DNA of 64,000 nt. It comes from Paragordius varius (taxonomy: Eukaryota; Nematomorpha). The notes beneath the pieces were generated by a model, which saw nothing but the letters and a program-made list of their open reading frames with translations, did not search any database and was not told the DNA's origin. The translations under genes were made by a program, and so were the position numbers. Positions 39,641-54,064 of the stretch are shown here, in pieces. Positions within the stretch are counted from its first letter, which is position 1, and each line of letters begins with the position of its first letter. Where the stretch lies: NCBI GenBank assembly GCA_964247055.1, contig OZ176053.1, positions 13,578,001 to 13,642,000 on the forward strand. The letters are read 5' to 3'.

Positions 39641-40600
39641 TGAGTTTGTCAAACTATCTCTATTATTTGATGTAGTCTTGCTAAGAGAATGTATAAAAAA
39701 TTATTTTGTTCACCGGTGACCAATATCCGATTTTTAAGGACAAAGTTTAACTTGAGTATTGATGCGACTAGTTTAATACATTAATTTTTAAAGTATCGTT
39801 GTAAAAATCGGATATGAAAGAGTTTGTCAAACTATCTCTATATTTTGATGTAGTCTTACTAAGAGAATGTATAAAAAATTATTTTGTTGACCGGGGACCA
39901 GTATCCGATTTTTAAAAACAAAGTTTAACTTGAGTATTGATGCGACTTATTTATACGACTAGTTTTATACATAAATTTATAAAGTATCGTTGTAAAAATC
40001 GGATATGAAAGAGTTTGTCAAACTATCTCTATTATTTGATGTAGTCCTACTAAGAGAATGTATAAAAAATAATTTTGTTCACCGGTGACCAATATCCGAT
40101 TTTTAAGGACAAAATTTAACTTGAGTATTGATGCGACTTATTGATACGACTAGTTTTATACATAAATTTATAAAGTATCGTTGTAAAAATCGGATATGAA
40201 AGAGTTTGTCAAACTATCTCTATTATTTGATGTAGTCCTACTAAGAGAATGTATAAAAAATAATTTTGTTCACCGGTGACCAATATCCGATTTTTAAGGA
40301 CAAAGTTTAACTTGAATATTGATGCGACTAGTTTAATACATTAATTTTTAAAGTATAGTTGTAAAAATCGGATATGAAAGAGTTTGTCAAACTATCTCTA
40401 TATTTTGATGTAGTCTTACTAAGAGAATGTATAAAAAATAATTTTGTTCACCGGTGACCAATATCCGATTTTTAAGGACAAAGTTTAACTTGAGTATTGA
40501 TACGATTTATTGATACGACTAGTTTTATACATTAATTTTTAAAGTATCGTTGTAAAAATCGGATATGAAAGAGTTTGTCAAACTATCTCTATATTTTGAT
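39641..40600 (-). repeat. Core unit T, copy 1 of 4
   Basis: A stretch of about 1 kb defined by GAATGAGTTTGTC, then 246 bp later TTGACCGGGGACCAG with TTTTTAAAAACAAAG, then two CATAAATTTAT long monomers and an AGTATAGTTG monomer. It recurs starting at 44079, 48530 and 51655 (offsets 4438, 4451 and 3125). The GAATGAG-to-TTGACC distance is 246 bp in all four copies. In this copy GGACAAAATTTAAC near 40111 is a private change. Confidence 0.85.
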
Positions 40601-43560
40601 GTAGTCTTACTAAGAGAATGTATAAAAAATAATTTTGTTCACCGGTGACCAATATCCGATTTTTCAGGACAAAGTTTAACTTGAGTATTGATGCGACTAG
40701 TTTAACACATTAATTTTTAAAGTATCGTTGTAAAAATCGGATATGAAAGAGTTTATCAAACTATCTCTATATTTTGATGTAGTCTTACTAAGAGAATGTA
40801 TAAAAAATAATTTTGTTCAGCGGTGACCAATATCCGATTTTTAAGGACAAAGTTTAACTTGAGTATTGATGCGACTAGTTTAATACATTAATTTTCAAAG
40901 TATCGTTGTAAAAATCGGATATGAAAAGTTTGTCAAAATATCTCTATATTTTGATGTAGTCTTACTAAGAGAATGTATAAAAAATTATTTTGTTCACCGG
41001 GGACCAATATCCGATTTTTAAGGACAAAGTTTAACTTGAGTAATCATGCGACTAGTTTTATACATTAATTTTTAAAGTATTGTTGTAAAAATCGGATATG
41101 AAAGAGTTTGCCAAACTATCTCTATATTTATATGTAGTCCTACTAAGAGAATGTATAAAAAAAATTTTGTTCACCGGTGACCAATATCCGATTTTTAAGG
41201 ACAAAGTTTAACTTGAGTATTGATGCGACTTATTGATACGACTAGTTTTATACATTAATTTATAAAGTATCGTTGTAAAAATCGGATATGAAAGAGTTTG
41301 TCAAACTATCTCTATTATTTGATGTAGTCTTGCTAAGAGAATGTATAAAAAATTATTTTGTTCACCGGTGACCAATATCCGATTTTTAAGGACAAAGTTT
41401 AACTTGAGTATTGATGCGACTAGTTTAATACATTAATTTTTAAAGTATCGTTGTAAAAATCGGATATGAAAGAGTTTGTCAAACTATCTCTATATTTTGA
41501 TGTAGTCTTACTATGAGAATGTATAAAAAATTATTTTGTTCACCGGGGACCAGTATCCGATTTTTAAGGACAAAGTTTAACTTGAGTATTGATGCGACTT
41601 ATTGATACGACTAGTTTTATACATAAATTTATAAAGTATCGTTGTAAAAATCGGATATGAAAGAGTTTGTCAAACTATCTCTATTATTTGATGTAGTCTT
41701 GCTAAGAGAATGTATAAAAAATTATTTTGTTCACCGGGGACCAATATCCGATTTTTAAGGACAAAGTTTAACTTGAGTAATCATGCGACTAGTTTTATAC
41801 ATTAATTTTTAAAGTATTGTTGTAAAAATCGGATATGAAAGAGTTTTCCAAACTATCTCTATATTTATATGTAGTCCTACTAAGAGAATGTATAAAAAAA
41901 ATTTTGTTGACCGGGGACCAGTATCCGATTTTTAAAAACAAAGTTTAACTTGAGTATTGATGCGACTTATTTATACGACTAGTTTTATACATAAATTTAT
42001 AAAGTATCGTTGTAAAAATCGGATATGAAAGAGTTTGTCAAACTATCTCTATTATTTGATGTAGTCCTACTAAGAGAATGTATAAAAAATAATTTTGTTC
42101 ACCGGTGACCAATATCCGATTTTTAAGGACAAAGTTTAACTTGAGTATTGATGCGACTTATTGATACGACTAGTTTTATACATAAATTTATAAAGTATCG
42201 TTGTAAAAATCGGATATGAAAGAGTTTGTCAAACTATCTCTATTATTTGATGTAGTCCTACTAAGAGAATGTATAAAAAATAATTTTGTTCACCGGTGAC
42301 CAATATCCGATTTTTAAGGACAAAGTTTAACTTGAATATTGATGCGACTAGTTTAATACATTAATTTTTAAAGTATAGTTGTAAAAATCGGATATGAAAG
42401 AGTTTGTCAAACTATCTCTATATTTTGATGTAGTCTTACTAAGAGAATGTATAAAAAATAATTTTGTTCACCGGTGACCAATATCCGATTTTTAAGGACA
42501 AAGTTTAACTTGAGTATTGATACGATTTATTGATACGACTAGTTTTATACATTAATTTTTAAAGTATCGTTGTAAAAATCGGATATGAAAGAGTTTGTCA
42601 AACTATCTCTATATTTTGATGTAGTCTTACTAAGAGAATGTATAAAAAATAATTTTGTTCACCGGTGACCAATATCCGATTTTTCAGGACAAAGTTTAAC
42701 TTGAGTATTGATGCGACTAGTTTAACACATTAATTTTTAAAGTATCGTTGTAAAAATCGGATATGAAAGAGTTTGTCAAACTATCTCTATATTTTGATGT
42801 AGTCTTACTATGAGAATGTATAAAAAATTATTTTGTTCACCGGGGACCAGTATCCGATTTTTAAGGACAAAGTTTAACTTGAGTATTGATGCGACTTATT
42901 GATACGACTAGTTTTATATATAAATTTATAAAGTATCGTTGTAAAAATCGGATATGAAAGAGTTTGTCAAACTATCTCTATTATTTGATGTAGTCCTACT
43001 AAGAGAATGTATAAAAAATAATTTTGTTCACCGGTGACCAATATCCGATTTTTAAGGACAAAGTTTAACTTGAGTATTGATGCGACTTATTGATACGACT
43101 AGTTTAACACATTAATTTTTAAAGTATCGTTGTAAAAATCGGATATGAAAGAGTTTGTCAAAATATCTCTATATTTTGATGTAGTCTTGCTAAGAGAATG
43201 TATGAAAAATAATTTTGTTCACCGGTGACCAATATCCGATTTTTAAGGACAAAGTTTAACTTGAGTATTGATGCGACTTATTGATACGACTAGTTTTATA
43301 CATTAATTTATAAAGTATCGTTGTAAAAATCGGATATGAAAGAGTTTGTCAAACTATCTCTATTATTTGATGTAGTCCTACTAAGAGAATGTATAAAAAA
43401 TAATTCTGTTCACCAGTGACCAATATCCGATTTTTAAGGACAAAGTTTAACTTGAGTATTGATGCGACTTATTGATACGACTAGTTTAACACATTAATTT
43501 TTAAAGTATCGTTGTAAAAATCGGATATGAAAGAGTTTGTCAAACTATCTCTATATTTTG
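40600..43560 (-). repeat. Duplicated block R5, copy 1
   Basis: About 16 monomers, colinear with 45407-48367 at an offset of 4807 bp. Landmarks: TTTTTCAGGAC 40663/45470 and 42682/47489, ATGAAAAGTTTGTC 40921/45728, ACTATGAGAATG 41510/46317, TATGAAAAATAAT 43201/48008 and ATTCTGTTCACCAG 43406/48213. One monomer (41908 to about 42000) is of a different type from its partner; see the junction entry. Confidence 0.87.
41880..42000 (-). other. Recombinant junction between monomer types
   Basis: Left of 41907 the sequence (TATAAAAAAAATTTTGTT) matches 46688-46713 and 51525 and is normally followed by CACCGGTGACCAATATCC. Here it is followed by GACCGGGGACCAGTATCC, AAAAACAAAG, CTTATTTATACG and CATAAATTTAT, all marks of the TTGACCGGGG monomer. 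To the right it is colinear with 51901-54064 at a constant offset of 9994 bp. The switch is abrupt, as expected from unequal crossing over or conversion between non-equivalent monomers. Confidence 0.82.
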
Positions 43561-44070
43561 ATGTAGTCTTACTAAGAGAATGTATAAAAAATAATTTTGT
43601 TCACCGGTGACCAATATCCGATTTTTAAGGACAAAGTTTAACTTGAGTATTGATGCGACTAGTTTTATACATTAATTTATAAAGTATCGTTGTAAAAATC
43701 GGATATGAAAGAGTTTGTCAAACTATCTCTATTATTTGATGTAGTCTTGCTAAGAGAATGTATAAAAAATTATTTTGTTCACCGGTGACCAATATCCGAT
43801 TTTTAAGGACAAAGTTTAACTTGAGTATTGATGCGACTAGTTTAATACATTAATTTTTAAAGTATCGTTGTAAAAATCGGATATGAAAGAGTTTGTCAAA
43901 CTATCTCTATATTTTGATGTAGTCTTACTATGAGAATGTATAAAAAATTATTTTGTTCACCGGGGACCAGTATCCGATTTTTAAGGACAAAGTTTAACTT
44001 GAGTATTGATGCGACTTATTGATACGACTAGTTTTATACATAAATTTATAAAGTATCGTTGTAAAAATCG
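41907..44070 (-). repeat. Duplicated block R6, copy 1
   Basis: Colinear with 51901-54064 at an offset of 9994 bp. Landmarks: TTGACCGGGG 41907/51901, TTTTTCAGGAC 42682/52676, TATGAAAAATAAT 43201/53195, ATTCTGTTCACC 43406/53400 and ATAAATTTAT 44040/54034. The related stretch starting at 48008 lacks two of these monomers (356 bp). Confidence 0.86.
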
Positions 44071-44078
44071 GATATGAA

Positions 44079-45040
44079 TGAGTTTGTCAAACTATCTCTA
44101 TTATTTGATGTAGTCTTGCTAAGAGAATGTATAAAAAATTATTTTGTTCACCGGTGACCAATATCCGATTTTTAAGGACAAAGTTTAACTTGAGTATTGA
44201 TGCGACTAGTTTAATACATTAATTTTTAAAGTATCGTTGTAAAAATCGGATATGAAAGAGTTTGTCAAACTATCTCTATATTTTGATGTAGTCTTACTAA
44301 GAGAATGTATAAAAAATTATTTTGTTGACCGGGGACCAGTATCCGATTTTTAAAAACAAAGTTTAACTTGAGTATTGATGCGACTTATTTATACGACTAG
44401 TTTTATACATAAATTTATAAAGTATCGTTGTAAAAATCGGATATGAAAGAGTTTGTCAAACTATCTCTATTATTTGATGTAGTCCTACTAAGAGAATGTA
44501 TAAAAAATAATTTTGTTCACCGGTGACCAATATCCGATTTTTAAGGACAAAGTTTAACTTGAGTATTGATGCGACTTATTGATACGACTAGTTTTATACA
44601 TAAATTTATAAAGTATCGTTGTAAAAATCGGATATGAAAGAGTTTGTCAAACTATCTCTATTATTTGATGTAGTCCTACTAAGAGAATGTATAAAAAATA
44701 ATTTTGTTCACCGGTGACCAATATCCGATTTTTAAGGACAAAGTTTAACTTGAATATTGATGCGACTAGTTTAATACATTAATTTTTAAAGTATAGTTGT
44801 AAAAATCGGATATGAAAGAGTTTGTCAAACTATCTCTATATTTTGATGTAGTCTTACTAAGAGAATGTATAAAAAATAATTTTGTTCACCGGTGACCAAT
44901 ATCCGATTTTTAAGGACAAAGTTTAACTTGAGTATTGATACGATTTATTGATACGACTAGTTTTATACATTAATTTTTAAAGTATCGTTGTAAAAATCGG
45001 ATATGAAAGAGTTTGTCAAACTATCTCTATATTTTGATGT
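44079..45040 (-). repeat. Core unit T, copy 2 of 4
   Basis: Same monomer order as 39641-40600: TGAG at 44079 and TTGACCGGGG at 44325, followed by the two CATAAATTTAT monomers and the AGTATAGTTG monomer. Confidence 0.85.
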
Positions 45041-45406
45041 AGTCTTACTAAGAGAATGTATAAAAAATAATTTTGTTCACCGGTGACCAATATCCGATTT
45101 TTCAGGACAAAGTTTAACTTGAGTATTGATGCGACTAGTTTAACACATTAATTTTTAAAGTATCGTTGTAAAAATCGGATATGAAAGAGTTTGTCAAACT
45201 ATCTCTATATTTTGATGTAGTCTTACTATGAGAATGTATAAAAAATTATTTTGTTCACCGGGGACCAGTATCCGATTTTTAAGGACAAAGTTTAACTTGA
45301 GTATTGATGCGACTTATTGATACGACTAGTTTTATATATAAATTTATAAAGTATCGTTGTAAAAATCGGATATGAAAGAGTTTGTCAAACTATCTCTATT
45401 ATTTGA

Positions 45407-48367
45407 TGTAGTCTTACTAAGAGAATGTATAAAAAATAATTTTGTTCACCGGTGACCAATATCCGATTTTTCAGGACAAAGTTTAACTTGAGTATTGATG
45501 CGACTAGTTTAACACATTAATTTTTAAAGTATCGTTGTAAAAATCGGATATGAAAGAGTTTATCAAACTATCTCTATATTTTGATGTAGTCTTACTAAGA
45601 GAATGTATAAAAAATAATTTTGTTCAGCGGTGACCAATATCCGATTTTTAAGGACAAAGTTTAACTTGAGTATTGATGCGACTAGTTTAATACATTAATT
45701 TTCAAAGTATCGTTGTAAAAATCGGATATGAAAAGTTTGTCAAAATATCTCTATATTTTGATGTAGTCTTACTAAGAGAATGTATAAAAAATTATTTTGT
45801 TCACCGGGGACCAATATCCGATTTTTAAGGACAAAGTTTAACTTGAGTAATCATGCGACTAGTTTTATACATTAATTTTTAAAGTATTGTTGTAAAAATC
45901 GGATATGAAAGAGTTTGCCAAACTATCTCTATATTTATATGTAGTCCTACTAAGAGAATGTATAAAAAAAATTTTGTTCACCGGTGACCAATATCCGATT
46001 TTTAAGGACAAAGTTTAACTTGAGTATTGATGCGACTTATTGATACGACTAGTTTTATACATTAATTTATAAAGTATCGTTGTAAAAATCGGATATGAAA
46101 GAGTTTGTCAAACTATCTCTATTATTTGATGTAGTCTTGCTAAGAGAATGTATAAAAAATTATTTTGTTCACCGGTGACCAATATCCGATTTTTAAGGAC
46201 AAAGTTTAACTTGAGTATTGATGCGACTAGTTTAATACATTAATTTTTAAAGTATCGTTGTAAAAATCGGATATGAAAGAGTTTGTCAAACTATCTCTAT
46301 ATTTTGATGTAGTCTTACTATGAGAATGTATAAAAAATTATTTTGTTCACCGGGGACCAGTATCCGATTTTTAAGGACAAAGTTTAACTTGAGTATTGAT
46401 GCGACTTATTGATACGACTAGTTTTATACATAAATTTATAAAGTATCGTTGTAAAAATCGGATATGAAAGAGTTTGTCAAACTATCTCTATTATTTGATG
46501 TAGTCTTGCTAAGAGAATGTATAAAAAATTATTTTGTTCACCGGGGACCAATATCCGATTTTTAAGGACAAAGTTTAACTTGAGTAATCATGCGACTAGT
46601 TTTATACATTAATTTTTAAAGTATTGTTGTAAAAATCGGATATGAAAGAGTTTTCCAAACTATCTCTATATTTATATGTAGTCCTACTAAGAGAATGTAT
46701 AAAAAAAATTTTGTTCACCGGTGACCAATATCCGATTTTTAAGGACAAAGTTTAACTTGAGTATTGATGCGACTTATTGATACGACTAGTTTTATACATT
46801 AATTTATAAAGTATCGTTGTAAAAATCGGATATGAAAGAGTTTGTCAAACTATCTCTATTATTTGATGTAGTCCTACTAAGAGAATGTATAAAAAATAAT
46901 TTTGTTCACCGGTGACCAATATCCGATTTTTAAGGACAAAGTTTAACTTGAGTATTGATGCGACTTATTGATACGACTAGTTTTATACATAAATTTATAA
47001 AGTATCGTTGTAAAAATCGGATATGAAAGAGTTTGTCAAACTATCTCTATTATTTGATGTAGTCCTACTAAGAGAATGTATAAAAAATAATTTTGTTCAC
47101 CGGTGACCAATATCCGATTTTTAAGGACAAAGTTTAACTTGAATATTGATGCGACTAGTTTAATACATTAATTTTTAAAGTATAGTTGTAAAAATCGGAT
47201 ATGAAAGAGTTTGTCAAACTATCTCTATATTTTGATGTAGTCTTACTAAGAGAATGTATAAAAAATAATTTTGTTCACCGGTGACCAATATCCGATTTTT
47301 AAGGACAAAGTTTAACTTGAGTATTGATACGATTTATTGATACGACTAGTTTTATACATTAATTTTTAAAGTATCGTTGTAAAAATCGGATATGAAAGAG
47401 TTTGTCAAACTATCTCTATATTTTGATGTAGTCTTACTAAGAGAATGTATAAAAAATAATTTTGTTCACCGGTGACCAATATCCGATTTTTCAGGACAAA
47501 GTTTAACTTGAGTATTGATGCGACTAGTTTAACACATTAATTTTTAAAGTATCGTTGTAAAAATCGGATATGAAAGAGTTTGTCAAACTATCTCTATATT
47601 TTGATGTAGTCTTACTATGAGAATGTATAAAAAATTATTTTGTTCACCGGGGACCAGTATCCGATTTTTAAGGACAAAGTTTAACTTGAGTATTGATGCG
47701 ACTTATTGATACGACTAGTTTTATATATAAATTTATAAAGTATCGTTGTAAAAATCGGATATGAAAGAGTTTGTCAAACTATCTCTATTATTTGATGTAG
47801 TCCTACTAAGAGAATGTATAAAAAATAATTTTGTTCACCGGTGACCAATATCCGATTTTTAAGGACAAAGTTTAACTTGAGTATTGATGCGACTTATTGA
47901 TACGACTAGTTTAACACATTAATTTTTAAAGTATCGTTGTAAAAATCGGATATGAAAGAGTTTGTCAAAATATCTCTATATTTTGATGTAGTCTTGCTAA
48001 GAGAATGTATGAAAAATAATTTTGTTCACCGGTGACCAATATCCGATTTTTAAGGACAAAGTTTAACTTGAGTATTGATGCGACTTATTGATACGACTAG
48101 TTTTATACATTAATTTATAAAGTATCGTTGTAAAAATCGGATATGAAAGAGTTTGTCAAACTATCTCTATTATTTGATGTAGTCCTACTAAGAGAATGTA
48201 TAAAAAATAATTCTGTTCACCAGTGACCAATATCCGATTTTTAAGGACAAAGTTTAACTTGAGTATTGATGCGACTTATTGATACGACTAGTTTAACACA
48301 TTAATTTTTAAAGTATCGTTGTAAAAATCGGATATGAAAGAGTTTGTCAAACTATCTCTATATTTTG
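45407..48367 (-). repeat. Duplicated block R5, copy 2
   Basis: Second copy of 40600-43560. Just past the end the copies part: copy 1 continues into two additional monomers (about 356 bp, up to about 43920), while here ACTATGAGAATG follows directly. Confidence 0.87.
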
Positions 48368-48529
48368 ATGTAGTCTTACTATGAGAATGTATAAAAAATT
48401 ATTTTGTTCACCGGGGACCAGTATCCGATTTTTAAGGACAAAGTTTAACTTGAGTATTGATGCGACTTATTGATACGACTAGTTTTATACATAAATTTAT
48501 AAAGTATCGTTGTAAAAATCGGATATGAA

Positions 48530-49320
48530 TGAGTTTGTCAAACTATCTCTATTATTTGATGTAGTCTTGCTAAGAGAATGTATAAAAAATTATTTTGTTC
48601 ACCGGTGACCAATATCCGATTTTTAAGGACAAAGTTTAACTTGAGTATTGATGCGACTAGTTTAATACATTAATTTTTAAAGTATCGTTGTAAAAATCGG
48701 ATATGAAAGAGTTTGTCAAACTATCTCTATATTTTGATGTAGTCTTACTAAGAGAATGTATAAAAAATTATTTTGTTGACCGGGGACCAGTATCCGATTT
48801 TTAAAAACAAAGTTTAACTTGAGTATTGATGCGACTTATTTATACGACTAGTTTTATACATAAATTTATAAAGTATCGTTGTAAAAATCGGATATGAAAG
48901 AGTTTGTCAAACTATCTCTATTATTTGATGTAGTCCTACTAAGAGAATGTATAAAAAATAATTTTGTTCACCGGTGACCAATATCCGATTTTTAAGGACA
49001 AAGTTTAACTTGAGTATTGATGCGACTTATTGATACGACTAGTTTTATACATAAATTTATAAAGTATCGTTGTAAAAATCGGATATGAAAGAGTTTGTCA
49101 AACTATCTCTATTATTTGATGTAGTCCTACTAAGAGAATGTATAAAAAATAATTTTGTTCACCGGTGACCAATATCCGATTTTTAAGGACAAAGTTTAAC
49201 TTGAATATTGATGCGACTAGTTTAATACATTAATTTTTAAAGTATAGTTGTAAAAATCGGATATGAAAGAGTTTGTCAAACTATCTCTATATTTTGATGT
49301 AGTCTTACTAAGAGAATGTA
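48530..49320 (-). repeat. Core unit T, copy 3 of 4
   Basis: TGAG at 48530 and TTGACCGGGG at 48776, then the same order of monomers. After the AGTATAGTTG monomer this copy continues with TTCAGCGGTGACC, unlike copies 2 and 4, which continue with GATACGATTTATTGATACG. Confidence 0.83.
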
Positions 49321-51654
49321 TAAAAAATAATTTTGTTCAGCGGTGACCAATATCCGATTTTTAAGGACAAAGTTTAACTTGAGTATTGATGCGACTAGTT
49401 TAATACATTAATTTTCAAAGTATCGTTGTAAAAATCGGATATGAAAAGTTTGTCAAAATATCTCTATATTTTGATGTAGTCTTACTAAGAGAATGTATAA
49501 AAAATTATTTTGTTCACCGGGGACCAATATCCGATTTTTAAGGACAAAGTTTAACTTGAGTAATCATGCGACTAGTTTTATACATTAATTTTTAAAGTAT
49601 TGTTGTAAAAATCGGATATGAAAGAGTTTGCCAAACTATCTCTATATTTATATGTAGTCCTACTAAGAGAATGTATAAAAAAAATTTTGTTCACCGGTGA
49701 CCAATATCCGATTTTTAAGGACAAAGTTTAACTTGAGTATTGATGCGACTTATTGATACGACTAGTTTTATACATTAATTTATAAAGTATCGTTGTAAAA
49801 ATCGGATATGAAAGAGTTTGTCAAACTATCTCTATTATTTGATGTAGTCTTGCTAAGAGAATGTATAAAAAATAATTTTGTTCACCGGTGACCAATATCC
49901 GATTTTTAAGGACAAAGTTTAACTTGAGTATTGATGCGACTTATTGATACGACTAGTTTAACACATTAATTTTTAAAGTATCGTTGTAAAAATCGGATAT
50001 GAAAGAGTTTGTCAAAATATCTCTATATTTTGATGTAGTCTTGCTAAGAGAATGTATGAAAAATAATTTTGTTCACCGGTGACCAATATCCGATTTTTAA
50101 GGACAAAGTTTAACTTGAGTATTGATGCGACTTATTGATACGACTAGTTTTATACATTAATTTATAAAGTATCGTTGTAAAAATCGGATATGAAAGAGTT
50201 TGTCAAACTATCTCTATTATTTGATGTAGTCCTACTAAGAGAATGTATAAAAAATAATTTTGTTCACCGGTGACCAATATCCGATTTTTAAGGACAAAGT
50301 TTAACTTGAATATTGATGCGACTAGTTTAATACATTAATTTTTAAAGTATAGTTGTAAAAATCGGATATGAAAGAGTTTGTCAAACTATCTCTATATTTT
50401 GATGTAGTCTTACTAAGAGAATGTATAAAAAATAATTTTGTTCAGCTGTGACCAATATCCGATTTTTAAGGACAAAGTTTAACTTGAGTATTGATGCGAC
50501 TAGTTTAATACATTAATTTTCAAAGTATCGTTGTAAAAATCGGATATGAAAAGTTTGTCAAAATATCTCTATATTTTGATGTAGTCTTACTAAGAGAATG
50601 TATAAAAAATTATTTTGTTCACCGGGGACCAATATCCGATTTTTAAGGACAAAGTTTAACTTGAGTAATCATGCGACTAGTTTTATACATTAATTTTTAA
50701 AGTATTGTTGTAAAAATCGGATATGAAAGAGTTTGCCAAACTATCTCTATATTTATATGTAGTCCTACTAAGAGAATGTATAAAAAAAATTTTGTTCACC
50801 GGTGACCAATATCCGATTTTTAAGGACAAAGTTTAACTTGAGTATTGATGCGACTTATTGATACGACTAGTTTTATACATTAATTTATAAAGTATCGTTG
50901 TAAAAATCGGATATGAAAGAGTTTGTCAAACTATCTCTATTATTTGATGTAGTCTTGCTAAGAGAATGTATAAAAAATTATTTTGTTCACCGGTGACCAA
51001 TATCCGATTTTTAAGGACAAAGTTTAACTTGAGTATTGATGCGACTAGTTTAATACATTAATTTTTAAAGTATCGTTGTAAAAATCGGATATGAAAGAGT
51101 TTGTCAAACTATCTCTATATTTTGATGTAGTCTTACTATGAGAATGTATAAAAAATTATTTTGTTGACCGGGGACCAGTATCCGATTTTTAAAAACAAAG
51201 TTTAACTTGAGTATTGATGCGACTTATTGATACGACTAGTTTTATACATAAATTTATAAAGTATCGTTGTAAAAATCGGATATGAAAGAGTTTGTCAAAC
51301 TATCTCTATTATTTGATGTAGTCTTGCTAAGAGAATGTATAAAAAATTATTTTGTTCACCGGGGACCAATATCCGATTTTTAAGGACAAAGTTTAACTTG
51401 AGTAATCATGCGACTAGTTTTATACATTAATTTTTAAAGTATTGTTGTAAAAATCGGATATGAAAGAGTTTTCCAAACTATCTCTATATTTATATGTAGT
51501 CCTACTAAGAGAATGTATAAAAAAAATTTTGTTCACCGGTGACCAATATCCGATTTTTAAGGACAAAGTTTAACTTGAGTATTGATGCGACTTATTGATA
51601 CGACTAGTTTTATACATTAATTTATAAAGTATCGTTGTAAAAATCGGATATGAA

Positions 51655-52610
51655 TGAGTTTGTCAAACTATCTCTATTATTTGATGTAGTCTTGCTAAGA
51701 GAATGTATAAAAAATTATTTTGTTCACCGGTGACCAATATCCGATTTTTAAGGACAAAGTTTAACTTGAGTATTGATGCGACTAGTTTAATACATTAATT
51801 TTTAAAGTATCGTTGTAAAAATCGGATATGAAAGAGTTTGTCAAACTATCTCTATATTTTGATGTAGTCTTACTAAGAGAATGTATAAAAAATTATTTTG
51901 TTGACCGGGGACCAGTATCCGATTTTTAAAAACAAAGTTTAACTTGAGTATTGATGCGACTTATTTATACGACTAGTTTTATACATAAATTTATAAAGTA
52001 TCGTTGTAAAAATCGGATATGAAAGAGTTTGTCAAACTATCTCTATTATTTGATGTAGTCCTACTAAGAGAATGTATAAAAAATAATTTTGTTCACCGGT
52101 GACCAATATCCGATTTTTAAGGACAAAGTTTAACTTGAGTATTGATGCGACTTATTGATACGACTAGTTTTATACATAAATTTATAAAGTATCGTTGTAA
52201 AAATCGGATATGAAAGAGTTTGTCAAACTATCTCTATTATTTGATGTAGTCCTACTAAGAGAATGTATAAAAAATAATTTTGTTCACCGGTGACCAATAT
52301 CCGATTTTTAAGGACAAAGTTTAACTTGAATATTGATGCGACTAGTTTAATACATTAATTTTTAAAGTATAGTTGTAAAAATCGGATATGAAAGAGTTTG
52401 TCAAACTATCTCTATATTTTGATGTAGTCTTACTAAGAGAATGTATAAAAAATAATTTTGTTCACCGGTGACCAATATCCGATTTTTAAGGACAAAGTTT
52501 AACTTGAGTATTGATACGATTTATTGATACGACTAGTTTTATACATTAATTTTTAAAGTATCGTTGTAAAAATCGGATATGAAAGAGTTTGTCAAACTAT
52601 CTCTATATTT
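51655..52610 (-). repeat. Core unit T, copy 4 of 4
   Basis: TGAG at 51655 and TTGACCGGGG at 51901, with the same monomer order as copies 1 and 2, leading into the stretch shared with 41907-44070. Confidence 0.85.
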
Positions 52611-54064
52611 TGATGTAGTCTTACTAAGAGAATGTATAAAAAATAATTTTGTTCACCGGTGACCAATATCCGATTTTTCAGGACAAAGTTTAACTTGAGT
52701 ATTGATGCGACTAGTTTAACACATTAATTTTTAAAGTATCGTTGTAAAAATCGGATATGAAAGAGTTTGTCAAACTATCTCTATATTTTGATGTAGTCTT
52801 ACTATGAGAATGTATAAAAAATTATTTTGTTCACCGGGGACCAGTATCCGATTTTTAAGGACAAAGTTTAACTTGAGTATTGATGCGACTTATTGATACG
52901 ACTAGTTTTATATATAAATTTATAAAGTATCGTTGTAAAAATCGGATATGAAAGAGTTTGTCAAACTATCTCTATTATTTGATGTAGTCCTACTAAGAGA
53001 ATGTATAAAAAATAATTTTGTTCACCGGTGACCAATATCCGATTTTTAAGGACAAAGTTTAACTTGAGTATTGATGCGACTTATTGATACGACTAGTTTA
53101 ACACATTAATTTTTAAAGTATCGTTGTAAAAATCGGATATGAAAGAGTTTGTCAAAATATCTCTATATTTTGATGTAGTCTTGCTAAGAGAATGTATGAA
53201 AAATAATTTTGTTCACCGGTGACCAATATCCGATTTTTAAGGACAAAGTTTAACTTGAGTATTGATGCGACTTATTGATACGACTAGTTTTATACATTAA
53301 TTTATAAAGTATCGTTGTAAAAATCGGATATGAAAGAGTTTGTCAAACTATCTCTATTATTTGATGTAGTCCTACTAAGAGAATGTATAAAAAATAATTC
53401 TGTTCACCAGTGACCAATATCCGATTTTTAAGGACAAAGTTTAACTTGAGTATTGATGCGACTTATTGATACGACTAGTTTAACACATTAATTTTTAAAG
53501 TATCGTTGTAAAAATCGGATATGAAAGAGTTTGTCAAACTATCTCTATATTTTGATGTAGTCTTACTAAGAGAATGTATAAAAAATAATTTTGTTCACCG
53601 GTGACCAATATCCGATTTTTAAGGACAAAGTTTAACTTGAGTATTGATGCGACTAGTTTTATACATTAATTTATAAAGTATCGTTGTAAAAATCGGATAT
53701 GAAAGAGTTTGTCAAACTATCTCTATTATTTGATGTAGTCTTGCTAAGAGAATGTATAAAAAATTATTTTGTTCACCGGTGACCAATATCCGATTTTTAA
53801 GGACAAAGTTTAACTTGAGTATTGATGCGACTAGTTTAATACATTAATTTTTAAAGTATCGTTGTAAAAATCGGATATGAAAGAGTTTGTCAAACTATCT
53901 CTATATTTTGATGTAGTCTTACTATGAGAATGTATAAAAAATTATTTTGTTCACCGGGGACCAGTATCCGATTTTTAAGGACAAAGTTTAACTTGAGTAT
54001 TGATGCGACTTATTGATACGACTAGTTTTATACATAAATTTATAAAGTATCGTTGTAAAAATCG
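51901..54064 (-). repeat. Duplicated block R6, copy 2
   Basis: Second copy of 41907-44070. It diverges just after 54064, where TTTGTAAAACTATCAC replaces the TGAGTTTGTC found at 44079. Confidence 0.86.
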
